Shown here piece after piece: positions 24,420-32,588 of a DNA stretch of 64,000 nt. This stretch comes from Candidatus Dormiibacterota bacterium (GTDB taxonomy: Bacteria > Chloroflexota > Dormibacteria > Aeolococcales > Aeolococcaceae). The position numbers and the translations under genes were made by a program. The notes under the pieces were generated by a model. That model saw only the letters and a list, made by a program, of their open reading frames with translations. It ran no database searches and had not been told where the DNA came from. Each line of letters begins with the position of its first letter. Position 1 is the stretch's first letter. The DNA lies in assembly GCA_003162415.1 (NCBI GenBank), contig PMOL01000009.1:76120-140119 (forward strand), in the 5' to 3' direction.

Positions 24420-24626
24420 CTAGGCCGCCCGCCTGCGCCGCGTCCCCGCATACCCTTCGTGGTCCGTGATGAACCGTTCTAGCGCCGTTACCCTCACACG
24501 CCGTGACCGCCCGAACGTGACCGAGGCGAGCTTGCCGTCACCGATCAGGGTATAGACGGTCCGAGGCGACACAGCGAGCGCGGTCGCAGTCTCGGGGATC
24601 GTCAGAAGAGGGACGGGCGCTGACAT
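24420..24626 (-). CDS. xis: excisionase-family DNA-binding protein
   Basis: 68 residues: PLLTIPETATALAVSPRTVYTLIGDGKLASVTFGRSRRVRVTALERFI is a standard excisionase (HTH_17) domain. It lies next to attR and points away from it. In the excised circle it would be divergent from the integrase with the TGACCCTA repeats between them, the usual place for a recombination directionality factor. TAGCGT is 6 nt before the ATG. Confidence 0.72.
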   Translation of the reverse strand: MSAPVPLLTIPETATALAVSPRTVYTLIGDGKLASVTFGRSRRVRVTALERFITDHEGYAGTRRRRAA

Positions 24627-24674
24627 GACGGGACGCTACCACTCGGTCGCGACCCGCCGCCGCAGATCGCGTCC

Positions 24675-24695
24675 TGACCCTAGATTCTGACCCTA
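24675..24695 (+). repeat. right arm-type repeats TGACCCTA (x2)
   Basis: TGACCCTA at 24675-24682 and 24688-24695, 13 bp apart, same as the left-end pair. They lie between the excisionase-like gene and attR. Confidence 0.6.
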
Positions 24696-24781
24696 GATAC
24701 CGGCGCGCGTTGCACGTTGGCGCACGTCCTCGCGTATTCGGACGGTCGGAGCAGAGCGAATCAATCTCGCCAATCAGTCTC

Positions 24782-24802
24782 CCACCAGAAGTATTTCTCC
24801 CG
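24782..24802 (+). other. attR core
   Basis: CCACCAGAAGTATTT then C, then TCCCG. The left half is element DNA and the right half continues into the original host msrA end. Confidence 0.85.
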
Positions 24803-24839
24803 GCGCGGAATCGCGGCGACCTGCAACATCCCCGCTTAG
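24783..24839 (+). pseudogene. stranded 3' end of host msrA
   Basis: Reads HQKYFSRRGIAATCNIPA and a stop: the last 18 codons of the uninterrupted host msrA. It has no start and is separated from the rest by 15 kb. Its stop overlaps the convergent recQ stop, so this was the original msrA-recQ junction. Confidence 0.9.
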
Positions 24840-26881
24840 GGCTCCGCACCGTCGCGGAGGACGGCGAGCACCGCGCTGCCGTAGCGCTCGAGCTTGGCCG
24901 GACCAACGCCCGGGATGGTTGCCAGCGCGCCGGCCGTCGCGGGGCGGCGCTGCGCGATCTCGGCGAGAGTGCGGTCGTGGAAGACCACGTACGGCGGCAC
25001 TTCGGTGCTCCTCGCCACCTCGAGCCGCCAGCTCCGTAGGGCTTCGAACGTTGCCGACACCTCTGGTGTCATCACGAGCGCGGGCGCCGAGCCGCCCGCG
25101 GCCTTGCGACCCCCGGCGACGCGTACCGGCGGGGCGGTGCGGACATCGACGTCGATAGCTTCCTCACCGCGCAGCACCGCGCTGCCGCGTGGCGTGATGC
25201 CGAGCGTGGGTTTCTCGCCGTGGCCACGGCTGATGCATCCCAGCTCCACGAGGCGTTCAAGCAACTCGCGAATCCGTTCCAACTCCCAGCCTCGGAGCGC
25301 GCCGAACTGCTGCAGCTCGGTGACCCAGGACCGGGAGGACGTCCACGCATCGACGCCACCGCGAAGGATCGAGGCGATGCGGACACCGCCGAGATGCCCG
25401 TCGAACCGTGCAACGCAGGCGAGCGCCGCGTTCACGTGTGCGGCCTCGACTGGCGCATACGTGGTGCGGTTGCTGTCGAGGCAGTTGTCGCACGCCATGC
25501 AGGTTCGCGCCACGCCCTGCTCGCCGAAGTAGTCGGCGATGCGGGCGTGCCGGCAGCCTCGCGTGCCGGCGTACTCCATCACCTGGTTGACGCGCGCGTA
25601 GGCGTTGGCCTTCAGCACCGTCTGCTCGTCGAAATCGACGGGCGCCCCGGTGAGCCGCCGGATGCTGCCGTCGGCCTGGACGACCTCGGCGCGCCGGAGC
25701 AGGTCGAGCGCAGCGCGCGCACCGTTGACCGAGACGCCCCGGGCCTGCCAGTCGTCGATTGTGTCGCTCCCCTCGCGAAGCAACTCTCGGTAGACGGCGC
25801 GCACGACGTCGCGCTCGGGGTACGCCTGCTCGATGAAGAATTCCTGCAGCTGGCGGTCGGCCGGGCTGTAGAGCAGGATGCACTCAGACGGCTCGCCGTC
25901 ACGTCCGGCGCGACCCGCCTGCTGGTAGTACTCCTCGAGGCTCCCGGGGAAGTCGTGATGGATCACCCGGCGGATGTCCGGAAAGTCGACTCCCATGCCG
26001 AATGCCGACGTGGCGACGATCGCCTGCAGACGGCCTGCGGCGAAGCCCTCGTGCACGTCCTGCCGCGTATCCCCGTCGACGGCACCGTGGTACGCGGCGA
26101 CAGCGATGCCGGCGCCGGCGACCAGTTCCGTGACCTCGTCGGTGGTCCGTCTGCTCCCGCAGTACACGAGTGCGCGACCTCTGTCCGGTCCGACGAGGAG
26201 GAGCAGCGCGTCGCGCTTGTCGGCCGCCCCGCGGCAGCGGATGACCGACATGGTGAGGTTCTCGCGCACGAATCCCGTGACCCGCTCGACGGGGGTGCTG
26301 AGCCCGAGGCTCGATGCGATGTCGGCGCGAACGCGAGGCGTCGCCGTCGCTGTGAACGCGCCGACGGGCGGCCGGCGACAGGCAGTTATCGCATCGCCGA
26401 GGCGCCGGTAGTCGGGGCGAAAGTCATGGCCCCAGCTCGAGATGCAATGCGCCTCATCGACGACGAATCGGTCGACCGTGAGCCTGCTCAGATTGTCGAG
26501 GAAGCCCGGGGCGCCGAGACGCTCCGGTGCGAGGTACAGGAACCGAAGCTCGCCGGCGGCGGCCGCTCGCAACGACTCGCTGCGGGTCGCGGCCGAGACC
26601 TGGCTGTGCAGGCACGCGGCGGGAACCCCGAGCGTGTTGAGCCGCGCGACCTGGTCGACCATGAGTGCGATCAGGGGCGAGACCACGATGGTGAGCCCGC
26701 CGCCGGCAATCCCGGGAACCCAATAGGCGATGCTCTTCCCGGAGCCCGTCGGCGCCACGAAGAGCACGTCCGCGCGTGCCTCGGATGCGGCGACCACGTC
26801 GGCCTGTCCCGGCCGGAAGTCCGCAAATCCGAAGGTCTTCTCGAGGACCGCGCGAGCCCGAGGCGAGGGCTCGAGCGGCAT
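24836..26881 (-). CDS. recQ: ATP-dependent DNA helicase RecQ
   Basis: 681 residues. Helicase motifs: FVAPTGSGKS (about 42-51), VVDEAHCISSWGHDFRPDYR, FTATATPRVR, ATSAFGMGVDFPDIR and QQAGRAGRDGEP. The RecQ zinc site (CRHARIADYFGEQG, CMACDNCLD) and winged helix follow, then a C-terminal HRDC domain (FHDRTLAEIAQRRP, ATIPGVGPAKLERYG). Unwinds forks and recombination intermediates. The ATG shares a base with the msrB stop (TGATG), so the longer open frame upstream was rejected. Confidence 0.93.
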   Translation of the reverse strand: MPLEPSPRARAVLEKTFGFADFRPGQADVVAASEARADVLFVAPTGSGKSIAYWVPGIAGGGLTIVVSPLIALMVDQVARLNTLGVPAACLHSQVSAATRSESLRAAAAGELRFLYLAPERLGAPGFLDNLSRLTVDRFVVDEAHCISSWGHDFRPDYRRLGDAITACRRPPVGAFTATATPRVRADIASSLGLSTPVERVTGFVRENLTMSVIRCRGAADKRDALLLLVGPDRGRALVYCGSRRTTDEVTELVAGAGIAVAAYHGAVDGDTRQDVHEGFAAGRLQAIVATSAFGMGVDFPDIRRVIHHDFPGSLEEYYQQAGRAGRDGEPSECILLYSPADRQLQEFFIEQAYPERDVVRAVYRELLREGSDTIDDWQARGVSVNGARAALDLLRRAEVVQADGSIRRLTGAPVDFDEQTVLKANAYARVNQVMEYAGTRGCRHARIADYFGEQGVARTCMACDNCLDSNRTTYAPVEAAHVNAALACVARFDGHLGGVRIASILRGGVDAWTSSRSWVTELQQFGALRGWELERIRELLERLVELGCISRGHGEKPTLGITPRGSAVLRGEEAIDVDVRTAPPVRVAGGRKAAGGSAPALVMTPEVSATFEALRSWRLEVARSTEVPPYVVFHDRTLAEIAQRRPATAGALATIPGVGPAKLERYGSAVLAVLRDGAEP

Positions 26882-27282
26882 CAGCTCGCTGACTTCTCCA
26901 GCTTGAGCGCGCAGGAGTTCATGCAGTAGCGCTGGCCGGTGGGCTCGGGTCCGTCCGGGAAGACGTGGCCGAGGTGCCCGCCGCACTTTGCGCACCGGAT
27001 CTCGGTGCGCGGGATGAGCATGCTCCAGTCCCGATGCTCCTCGACCACCCCGTCGCCGAGCGGCTCGTAGAAGCTCGGCCAGCCGGTGCCCGAGTTGAAC
27101 TTCGTGTCGGAGCTGAACAGCTCGGCGCCGCAGCCGGCGCAGGTGTAGACGCCCTTGTCGTCCACGTGGACGTACTGCCCGGTGAAGGGCCGCTCGGTGC
27201 TCGACTTGCGAAGCACGTTGTACTGCTCAGGCGTCAGACGCTGACGCCACTCGTCGTCGGTGAGGGTGACTTTCTCGTCCAT
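26881..27282 (-). CDS. msrB: peptide methionine-R-sulfoxide reductase
   Basis: 133 residues. Two zinc-binding pairs (Cys48/Cys51 in CAGC and Cys97/Cys100 in CAKC), the SGTGWPSF motif, HLGHVFPDGP and the catalytic Cys120 in RYCMNS. Reduces the R-epimer of methionine sulfoxide, complementing MsrA just beyond the element. Before integration the order was msrA, recQ, msrB. It is co-transcribed with recQ. Confidence 0.95.
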   Translation of the reverse strand: MDEKVTLTDDEWRQRLTPEQYNVLRKSSTERPFTGQYVHVDDKGVYTCAGCGAELFSSDTKFNSGTGWPSFYEPLGDGVVEEHRDWSMLIPRTEIRCAKCGGHLGHVFPDGPEPTGQRYCMNSCALKLEKSAS

Positions 27283-27287
27283 GGTGT

Positions 27288-28286
27288 TCAGGTTTTACCC
27301 CGTTTGGCGGGACTCGACGCATACAGTGCCGCGGCCGCCGCGTGGCTCTCCGCGATGTGGCGGCGCAGCGACTCGGGTTCGAGCACCTCGACGTTCGGGC
27401 CCCAGCGCATCAGCCACGGGCGCATCTCGACCTCGCCGGCAACGTCGAGGCGCACCTCGATGCCGCCCCCGGGAAGATCGGTGCGCTTGGCGTGCGCCGG
27501 CCAGGGGCTCTCGTCGACCCACTGGCGTGCCTCGGGGGTGAACCGCAGCACCACACGGTCCCCGCGGACTCCCTGCCAGATCGCCCATGAGGCTCCGAGC
27601 ACGGTGTCGATGTCGAAGTCGTCGGGAACCGCGAAGCTCGACGGGAGCAGCCGCGCCGACCGGATCCGATCCAGCCGGAAGGACCGCACCTCGCGCGACA
27701 CCGAATCGCGCGCGAAGACATAGATGTGCCGTCCTTCGGCGGTCGGCTGGATGAAGTAGGGGCGGAGATCGCGGCGCGTCTCGTTGCCCTTGGCGTCGAC
27801 GTAACGCACCTCGATCTCCCGATGCGTCACGAACCCGTCGATGACGGTGCGTTCGACCTTGAGCCGCTCGGAGTCGGCAGGACGCCGCTCCGCCGCCGCC
27901 AGCGTCCGGCGGAGGTACTCGCTCACTAAGGGCACGCTCAGCGCCCGGGACAGATGGGCGAGCGCACCGACCAGCGCCGGGTCCTGCTCGGGGCGCACCT
28001 GCTGAAGGAGACGCACCGCCACCAGCAGGAGCGTCGCCTGGTAGTGGTCGAGCTGCAGTGGTGGGAGCAGGCTGCCCTTGCCGATGCGCCAGCGACCGCC
28101 GGTTTCCTCGACGTCGATGCCGGCGTTGTCGCGCAGGGTCGCCACGTATCGCTGGACCGTGCGCGTGTTCACCTCCAGCTCCTCGGCAAGCTGCCGCGAG
28201 GTCAGCCCAACCTCGGTCTCGCAGAGGCGAGCGAACAGCTTGATGACTCGAAGCTCCTTCTCTCCCTTCTCGTAGACGCCTGGCAC
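27288..28286 (-). CDS. WYL-domain transcriptional regulator
   Basis: 332 residues. N-terminal DeoR-type helix-turn-helix (LTSRQLAEELEVNTRTVQRYV), then a WYL domain (ERTVIDGFVTHREIEVRYVDAKG, YFIQPTAEGRHIYVFARDSVS, RSFRLDRIRSARLL) and a WCX-like C-terminal part. WYL proteins sense nucleic-acid-like ligands and often control DNA-repair or defence genes. GTG start supported by TAGGCT 7 nt upstream (28294-28299). Its stop is 5 nt before the msrB start, so it may lead the msrB-recQ unit. Confidence 0.88.
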   Translation of the reverse strand: MPGVYEKGEKELRVIKLFARLCETEVGLTSRQLAEELEVNTRTVQRYVATLRDNAGIDVEETGGRWRIGKGSLLPPLQLDHYQATLLLVAVRLLQQVRPEQDPALVGALAHLSRALSVPLVSEYLRRTLAAAERRPADSERLKVERTVIDGFVTHREIEVRYVDAKGNETRRDLRPYFIQPTAEGRHIYVFARDSVSREVRSFRLDRIRSARLLPSSFAVPDDFDIDTVLGASWAIWQGVRGDRVVLRFTPEARQWVDESPWPAHAKRTDLPGGGIEVRLDVAGEVEMRPWLMRWGPNVEVLEPESLRRHIAESHAAAAALYASSPAKRGKT

Positions 28287-28293
28287 GCCAATG

Positions 28294-28299
28294 AGCCTA
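28294..28299 (-). promoter_or_regulatory. WYL regulator -10 box
   Basis: TAGGCT on the minus strand, 7 nt before the GTG at 28286. Confidence 0.5.
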
Positions 28300-28824
28300 G
28301 CGTGTCGTCTGGGATTCCGAGTCGAGGGCTAGCGCGTAGCCGAGGAGAAGCGGCCCTCCTTCTCTCTGCTGCGTCCCGGTGGGTACGAAGCCGAGCTCTC
28401 TGTAAAGCTGCCGGGCGCCGGTCATGTTCGAATCGGTATCAAGCGTCATCACGAGCTTGCCTTGGCGGCGAGCGGTGTCGATGCAGGCGAGCATCAGGCG
28501 CCGGGCGATCCCGCGGCCCCGATGCTCCGGGCTGACGCCGAGCATGCGGACATGTGCCTCGTCGGCTGCAAGTGGCTCGCTTGGTGCGGGACCGATCCGC
28601 GATTCGAGCTCGAGGGTGACCGAGCCGGCGATGACGCCGCGGTCGACGGCCACCAGCACGATCGCCCGCTCGGCGCGGCTCTCGACGTCCGCGATCCGCG
28701 CCAGGTAGGGCTCCCAGCCGGGTTTGTCGGGTGTCCAGTACTCGCGAAACGCGCTCGCGGTGGCCGCCCCGACAGCCGTGTACTCGGAAGCGAGGAGCGG
28801 TCGGATCTCGATCTCGTCGGCCAC
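28297..28824 (-). CDS. GNAT-family N-acetyltransferase
   Basis: 175 residues. The acetyl-CoA loop is VSPEHRGRGIARRLMLACID, with flanking strands HVRMLGV and KLVMTLDTDSNMTGARQLYRELGFVPTG, the full GNAT core. The substrate is unknown. GTG start at 28824 chosen because TACGGT lies 7 nt upstream (28832-28837); a longer ATG form from 28869 is possible. Confidence 0.85.
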   Translation of the reverse strand: MADEIEIRPLLASEYTAVGAATASAFREYWTPDKPGWEPYLARIADVESRAERAIVLVAVDRGVIAGSVTLELESRIGPAPSEPLAADEAHVRMLGVSPEHRGRGIARRLMLACIDTARRQGKLVMTLDTDSNMTGARQLYRELGFVPTGTQQREGGPLLLGYALALDSESQTTR

Positions 28825-28831
28825 GACCAAA

Positions 28832-28837
28832 ACCGTA
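28832..28837 (-). promoter_or_regulatory. GNAT gene -10 box
   Basis: TACGGT on the minus strand, 7 nt before the GTG at 28824. Confidence 0.45.
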
Positions 28838-28878
28838 CGCGACAGCCACCTGTCGCCGCCCCGGCGCATCGTCGGCCC

Positions 28879-29127
28879 ATGGACACGCAGACATCCGGTG
28901 CGGAGGACCGCGGGATCCCAGCCGATGGCCCCTACCTCCGGCGCGCGCAGGCGCTGGTTGCCGCTCGGGCGGAGCTTTTCGTCACAGGTCCGGCGCGTTC
29001 GGTGCGGCTCGTCGGCATCGCCGGCCCGCCGCAGGACCGAACCGCCCCGCTCACGCGCCAGGGGCGGCAGCTGGCCCTGCCCCTGCCGCGCGAACGAACC
29101 CGGCGGCGAGCCACGATGGTGCGCTGA
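28879..29127 (+). CDS. small hypothetical protein preceding the nuclease-helicase
   Basis: 82 residues, MDTQTSGAEDRGIPADGPY then LRRAQALVAARAELFVTGPARSVRLVGIAG. Pro/Arg-rich C-terminus. Its stop overlaps the nuclease-helicase start (TGATG) and CATCGT lies 6 nt before its ATG, so it would be the first gene of that unit. No family recognised. Confidence 0.5.
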   Translation: MDTQTSGAEDRGIPADGPYLRRAQALVAARAELFVTGPARSVRLVGIAGPPQDRTAPLTRQGRQLALPLPRERTRRRATMVR

Positions 29128-32100
29128 TGCGATTCCTCCAGGACGGCTGTCCGGTGTACACGGCCACGGATCTGTGCGACTACCTCGCCTGCGGTCACCT
29201 CGTCGCGCTCAAGCGACGTGTCGCGGCCGGCGAGGTGATCCCGAGCGACCGATCTGCCCTGAGCGAGGTGCTCGCGAATCTCGGCGCCGGGCACGAGCAG
29301 CGCCATCTCGGGAGCCTCCGGGCTCGCGGCCTGCGCGTCAGAGCGTTCGAGGACGAGCGCGACCGGTACGCGAGCACCGCCGGCGAGCTGCGCGCTCTCG
29401 AGGCGGAGACGGTCACGGCGATGGAGGAGGGGTACGACGTCATCTATCAGCCGACGTTCTTCGACGGTCGCTGGATGGGCCGCGCCGACTTTCTGCTTCG
29501 GGTGGACACGCCCAGCGCTCGATGGGACTGGAGCTACGAGGCGGCCGACGCGAAGCTTGCCCGCCGAGTCCGTTCCGAAGCGATCCTCCAGCTCTGCGAG
29601 TACTCGGCGCACCTCGAGCGGCTCCAGGGAATCGCGCCTGCCCGGATGCACGTGGTCCTTGGTGACGGCACCGAGCATCCGTATCGCGTTGACGAGTTCT
29701 CCGCGTACCACGCAACCGTGAAACGTGATTTCGAACTGGCCATTCTCGTCGACGCGGCGACCACGTACCCAGACCCTGTCGAGCACTGCAACACCTGCGG
29801 TTTCGCCGCGCGCTGCGCCGCGCAGCGAAAGCGGGACGATCACCTCTCGCAGGTCGCCCGCATGCGCTCCGGTCAGGTGCTCGCATTGAAGTCGGCTGGA
29901 ATCACCACTATGACGGCGCTCGCCGAGTCTTCCCCCGACGCCGATCTGCCCGCACGCATGAGCATCACGAGCTTCCGAGACCTCCACGCGCAGGCGGCAT
30001 TGCAGCACCGAGGTCCGCACGCCGACGGTGTCCCGCGACACGAATTGCTCGATGCCTGGGAGGTTGGGCACGGTCTGTGCGCGCTGCCGAGCCCATCACC
30101 AGGCGATCTCTTCTTCGACATGGAGGGCGACGGCCTCGCGCGGGATGCTCCCCTCGAGTATCTCTTCGGCGCGGTCGACACTCGCGGTGAGTACCGCGCC
30201 TGGTGGGGCCACGACGAGGCCGGGGAGCGCCTCGCATTTGAAGGGTTCGTCGACTTCGCGATCGCGCAGCTCGAGCGCCACGCGGACATGCACGTCTACC
30301 ACTACGCGGCGTACGAGAAGACCGCGCTGCGCCGGCTGATGAGCCGCCACGGCACCCGGGAGGAGGAGGTCGATCGCCTGCTCCGCAACGAGGTGCTCGT
30401 CGATCTCTACCGCGTTGTCAGGCAGGGAATCCGGCTGTCAACGGATTCGTACTCGCTCAAGAAGGTCGAGCGCCTGTACATGCCCGCACGCCAGGAGTCG
30501 ATCGCGGACGCCGCGGGCAGCATGGTCATGTACGAACGCTGGTTGACCAGCCGTGAGGATGGGAGCCAGGGCGACGCCACGCTGCTCGATGAGATCGCGA
30601 TGTACAACCAGCGCGACTGCGTCTCCACCTCGCAACTGCGCGACTGGCTCGAGGCGCGTCGCGTCGAGGAGGAAGCACTCCGCGGCGCGCCGATCGACCG
30701 TCCACCGGTCATCGAACGCTCCGTGACCGACGCGCTGCAGGCGAAGATCATCACGACGCAGGGGGTCGCGGACGCGCTCATCAACGATGTGCTGGTGGAT
30801 CCCGAGTTGCAGACCGATGCCGAACGAGCGAGATGGTTGCTTGCGCCACTGCTCTCGTACCACCGGCGTGAGAACAAGGTGAATTGGTGGCGCCATTTCG
30901 ATCAGATCGCGATGAGTCCGGAGGAGCTCGAGCGCGACACGTATGCGCTCGGACCGCTCGAGATGATCGGCTCCCACGAGGACGGCCACCGGATCATCGA
31001 GCGATACCGGTTCGAGCCGCAGGAGCACCGCATCGGCATCGGCGACAAACCGCTCGATCCCGAGGCGGACGTGCGCTGGGCGCCGGTCGCAGGCGAGGTC
31101 ATAGAGCTTGACTCCGCGCGAGGGGAGATCACGCTTTCTCGCACGGCTGGCCAGGCGGAACGCGGTTCCGTACGCTTCCTCATCCCATCGACGCCACTGC
31201 AGACGGATGCGCAGGAGGAGGCGTTGCTCGACCTCGGTCGATTGGTCGTCGCCAACGGACCCGATGCTCCAGGCTCAAATCGCGCCGGGCGCGATCTGCT
31301 GATGCGCCTGCCGCCACGGCTGAACGGCACCGACTGCGTGTTTCGCGGCCTCGGTGAGACCGCGACACGGGCCGCGATCCGCCTGATCCTGAGCCTGGAC
31401 CGAGGGTGCCTGCCGGTGCAGGGCCCACCCGGCGCGGGGAAGACTCACATGGCCGCTCTTGCTGCCCTCACGCTCATCAAGGACCGTCGAGGACCGGTCG
31501 GTGTCACAGCGGTGACGCACAATGCGATCCGGACGCTCCTGGGCAAGATCGAAGAGCTCGCGCCGTCTCTTGGAATGGAGATCCGCATGCAGCACCGCAA
31601 GGGGGACGGAACCGGTACGGCATCGATCCAGATCGCACGGAGCAACGACGTTATCGAGGCCGCCATCGCAGACGAAACCGTCGACGTGGTCGGCGGGACG
31701 TCGTGGTTGTTCGCCCGCCCCGAGTTCGAGGGGTCATTCGACACGCTGATCGTCGACGAGGCCGGTCAGATGTCACTTGCCGACGCTCTTGCGGTGTCGC
31801 GCGCGGCTCGGAATCTCGTCCTGGTCGGCGACCCCCGGCAACTGGCGCAACCGCTGCAGGGAAGCCACCCGCGCGGCGTCGGCGTGTCGGCGCTGGACCA
31901 CCTGCTCGGCGGCAACGTGACCATCCCTCCCGAGCGTGGAGTGTTGCTCGACCTGACCTGGCGCATGCACCCTGACGTGACCAGCTTCGTCTCACGGTCG
32001 TTCTACGAGGGACGGCTCGGGTCGGAAGCGCAGTGCTCGGGTCAGGCGGTGGTCATCGATGGTGTCGCGGTGACCGGGCTGCGCGCGTCATTTGTCGAAC

Positions 32101-32588
32101 ATCACGGCGATCGGGTGCGCTCCGATGCCGAGGCCGAGCGAGTGCGCGATGTCATCGACCGGTTGATCAGAGCAACCTGGCGGGATGACGCGGGGCGCGA
32201 GCGTCCGATGACCCTCGACGACATCGTGGTCGTCGCACCGTACAACGCGCAGGTCGCGTGTCTCGTCGAGGCGCTGCCGGCCGGTGCGCGGGTCGGCACC
32301 GTCGATCGCTTTCAGGGACAGGAGGCCGCGGTGAGCATCTTCTCGATGGCCACGTCCAGCGTCGAGGATCTGCCCCGCAACCTCGAATTCCTGTTCAGCC
32401 TCAACCGTCTCAACGTGGCGGTGTCGCGGGCCCGCGGGCTCTCGATCCTGGTGTGCTCGCCCGAGCTGCTCCGCGCACGCTGCCACTCGCCGGAGCAGAT
32501 GCGGCTGGTCAACGCGCTCTGCCGGTTCGTGGAGATGGCCGACCCGTGGACCGTCGCGCCTTTGCCCGCGGCTATGCTGCCGGTATGA
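29127..32588 (+). CDS. RecB-like nuclease / RNase H-like / SF1 helicase fusion (TM0106 type)
   Basis: 1,153 residues. Residues 1-235: PD-(D/E)XK nuclease of the RecB/Cas4 kind (WMGRADFLL, YEAADAKLARR) with a likely iron-sulfur cluster from Cys near residues 8-22 plus CNTCGFAARC. About 320-520: RNase H-like exonuclease (LFFDMEGDG, AMYNQRDC). About 740-1,150: SF1 helicase with GPPGAGKTH, LIVDEAGQM, LVGDPRQLAQP, VAPYNAQ, DRFQGQE and NVAVSRARG. A DNA-processing machine of repair or defence type. ATG overlaps the small upstream gene. Confidence 0.88.
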   Translation: MRFLQDGCPVYTATDLCDYLACGHLVALKRRVAAGEVIPSDRSALSEVLANLGAGHEQRHLGSLRARGLRVRAFEDERDRYASTAGELRALEAETVTAMEEGYDVIYQPTFFDGRWMGRADFLLRVDTPSARWDWSYEAADAKLARRVRSEAILQLCEYSAHLERLQGIAPARMHVVLGDGTEHPYRVDEFSAYHATVKRDFELAILVDAATTYPDPVEHCNTCGFAARCAAQRKRDDHLSQVARMRSGQVLALKSAGITTMTALAESSPDADLPARMSITSFRDLHAQAALQHRGPHADGVPRHELLDAWEVGHGLCALPSPSPGDLFFDMEGDGLARDAPLEYLFGAVDTRGEYRAWWGHDEAGERLAFEGFVDFAIAQLERHADMHVYHYAAYEKTALRRLMSRHGTREEEVDRLLRNEVLVDLYRVVRQGIRLSTDSYSLKKVERLYMPARQESIADAAGSMVMYERWLTSREDGSQGDATLLDEIAMYNQRDCVSTSQLRDWLEARRVEEEALRGAPIDRPPVIERSVTDALQAKIITTQGVADALINDVLVDPELQTDAERARWLLAPLLSYHRRENKVNWWRHFDQIAMSPEELERDTYALGPLEMIGSHEDGHRIIERYRFEPQEHRIGIGDKPLDPEADVRWAPVAGEVIELDSARGEITLSRTAGQAERGSVRFLIPSTPLQTDAQEEALLDLGRLVVANGPDAPGSNRAGRDLLMRLPPRLNGTDCVFRGLGETATRAAIRLILSLDRGCLPVQGPPGAGKTHMAALAALTLIKDRRGPVGVTAVTHNAIRTLLGKIEELAPSLGMEIRMQHRKGDGTGTASIQIARSNDVIEAAIADETVDVVGGTSWLFARPEFEGSFDTLIVDEAGQMSLADALAVSRAARNLVLVGDPRQLAQPLQGSHPRGVGVSALDHLLGGNVTIPPERGVLLDLTWRMHPDVTSFVSRSFYEGRLGSEAQCSGQAVVIDGVAVTGLRASFVEHHGDRVRSDAEAERVRDVIDRLIRATWRDDAGRERPMTLDDIVVVAPYNAQVACLVEALPAGARVGTVDRFQGQEAAVSIFSMATSSVEDLPRNLEFLFSLNRLNVAVSRARGLSILVCSPELLRARCHSPEQMRLVNALCRFVEMADPWTVAPLPAAMLPV

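Larger units (their letters stand above)
9814..24802. mobile_element. 15-kb integrative element, satellite-phage-like, in msrA
   Basis: Bounded by the 15-bp direct repeat CCACCAGAAGTATTT at 9814-9828 and 24782-24796, followed at both ends by one mismatch and then TCCCG. It contains an integrase next to the left end, an excisionase-like gene near the right end, a primase-polymerase/helicase module with iterons, an HK97-type capsid gene, a P27-like small terminase and an Endo VII-type nuclease. No large terminase, portal or tail genes were found. Size and content fit a helper-dependent satellite. The exact crossover point inside the core cannot be set from sequence alone. Confidence 0.88.

Noticed and set aside
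9814-24802. Complete prophage
   Set aside because: No large terminase, portal, protease, tail, holin or lysin genes seen; size is only 15 kb.
25220-26929. 569-residue open frame on the plus strand opposite recQ
   Set aside because: It is antisense to a well-supported recQ, shows no recognisable motifs, and is explained by the high GC content.
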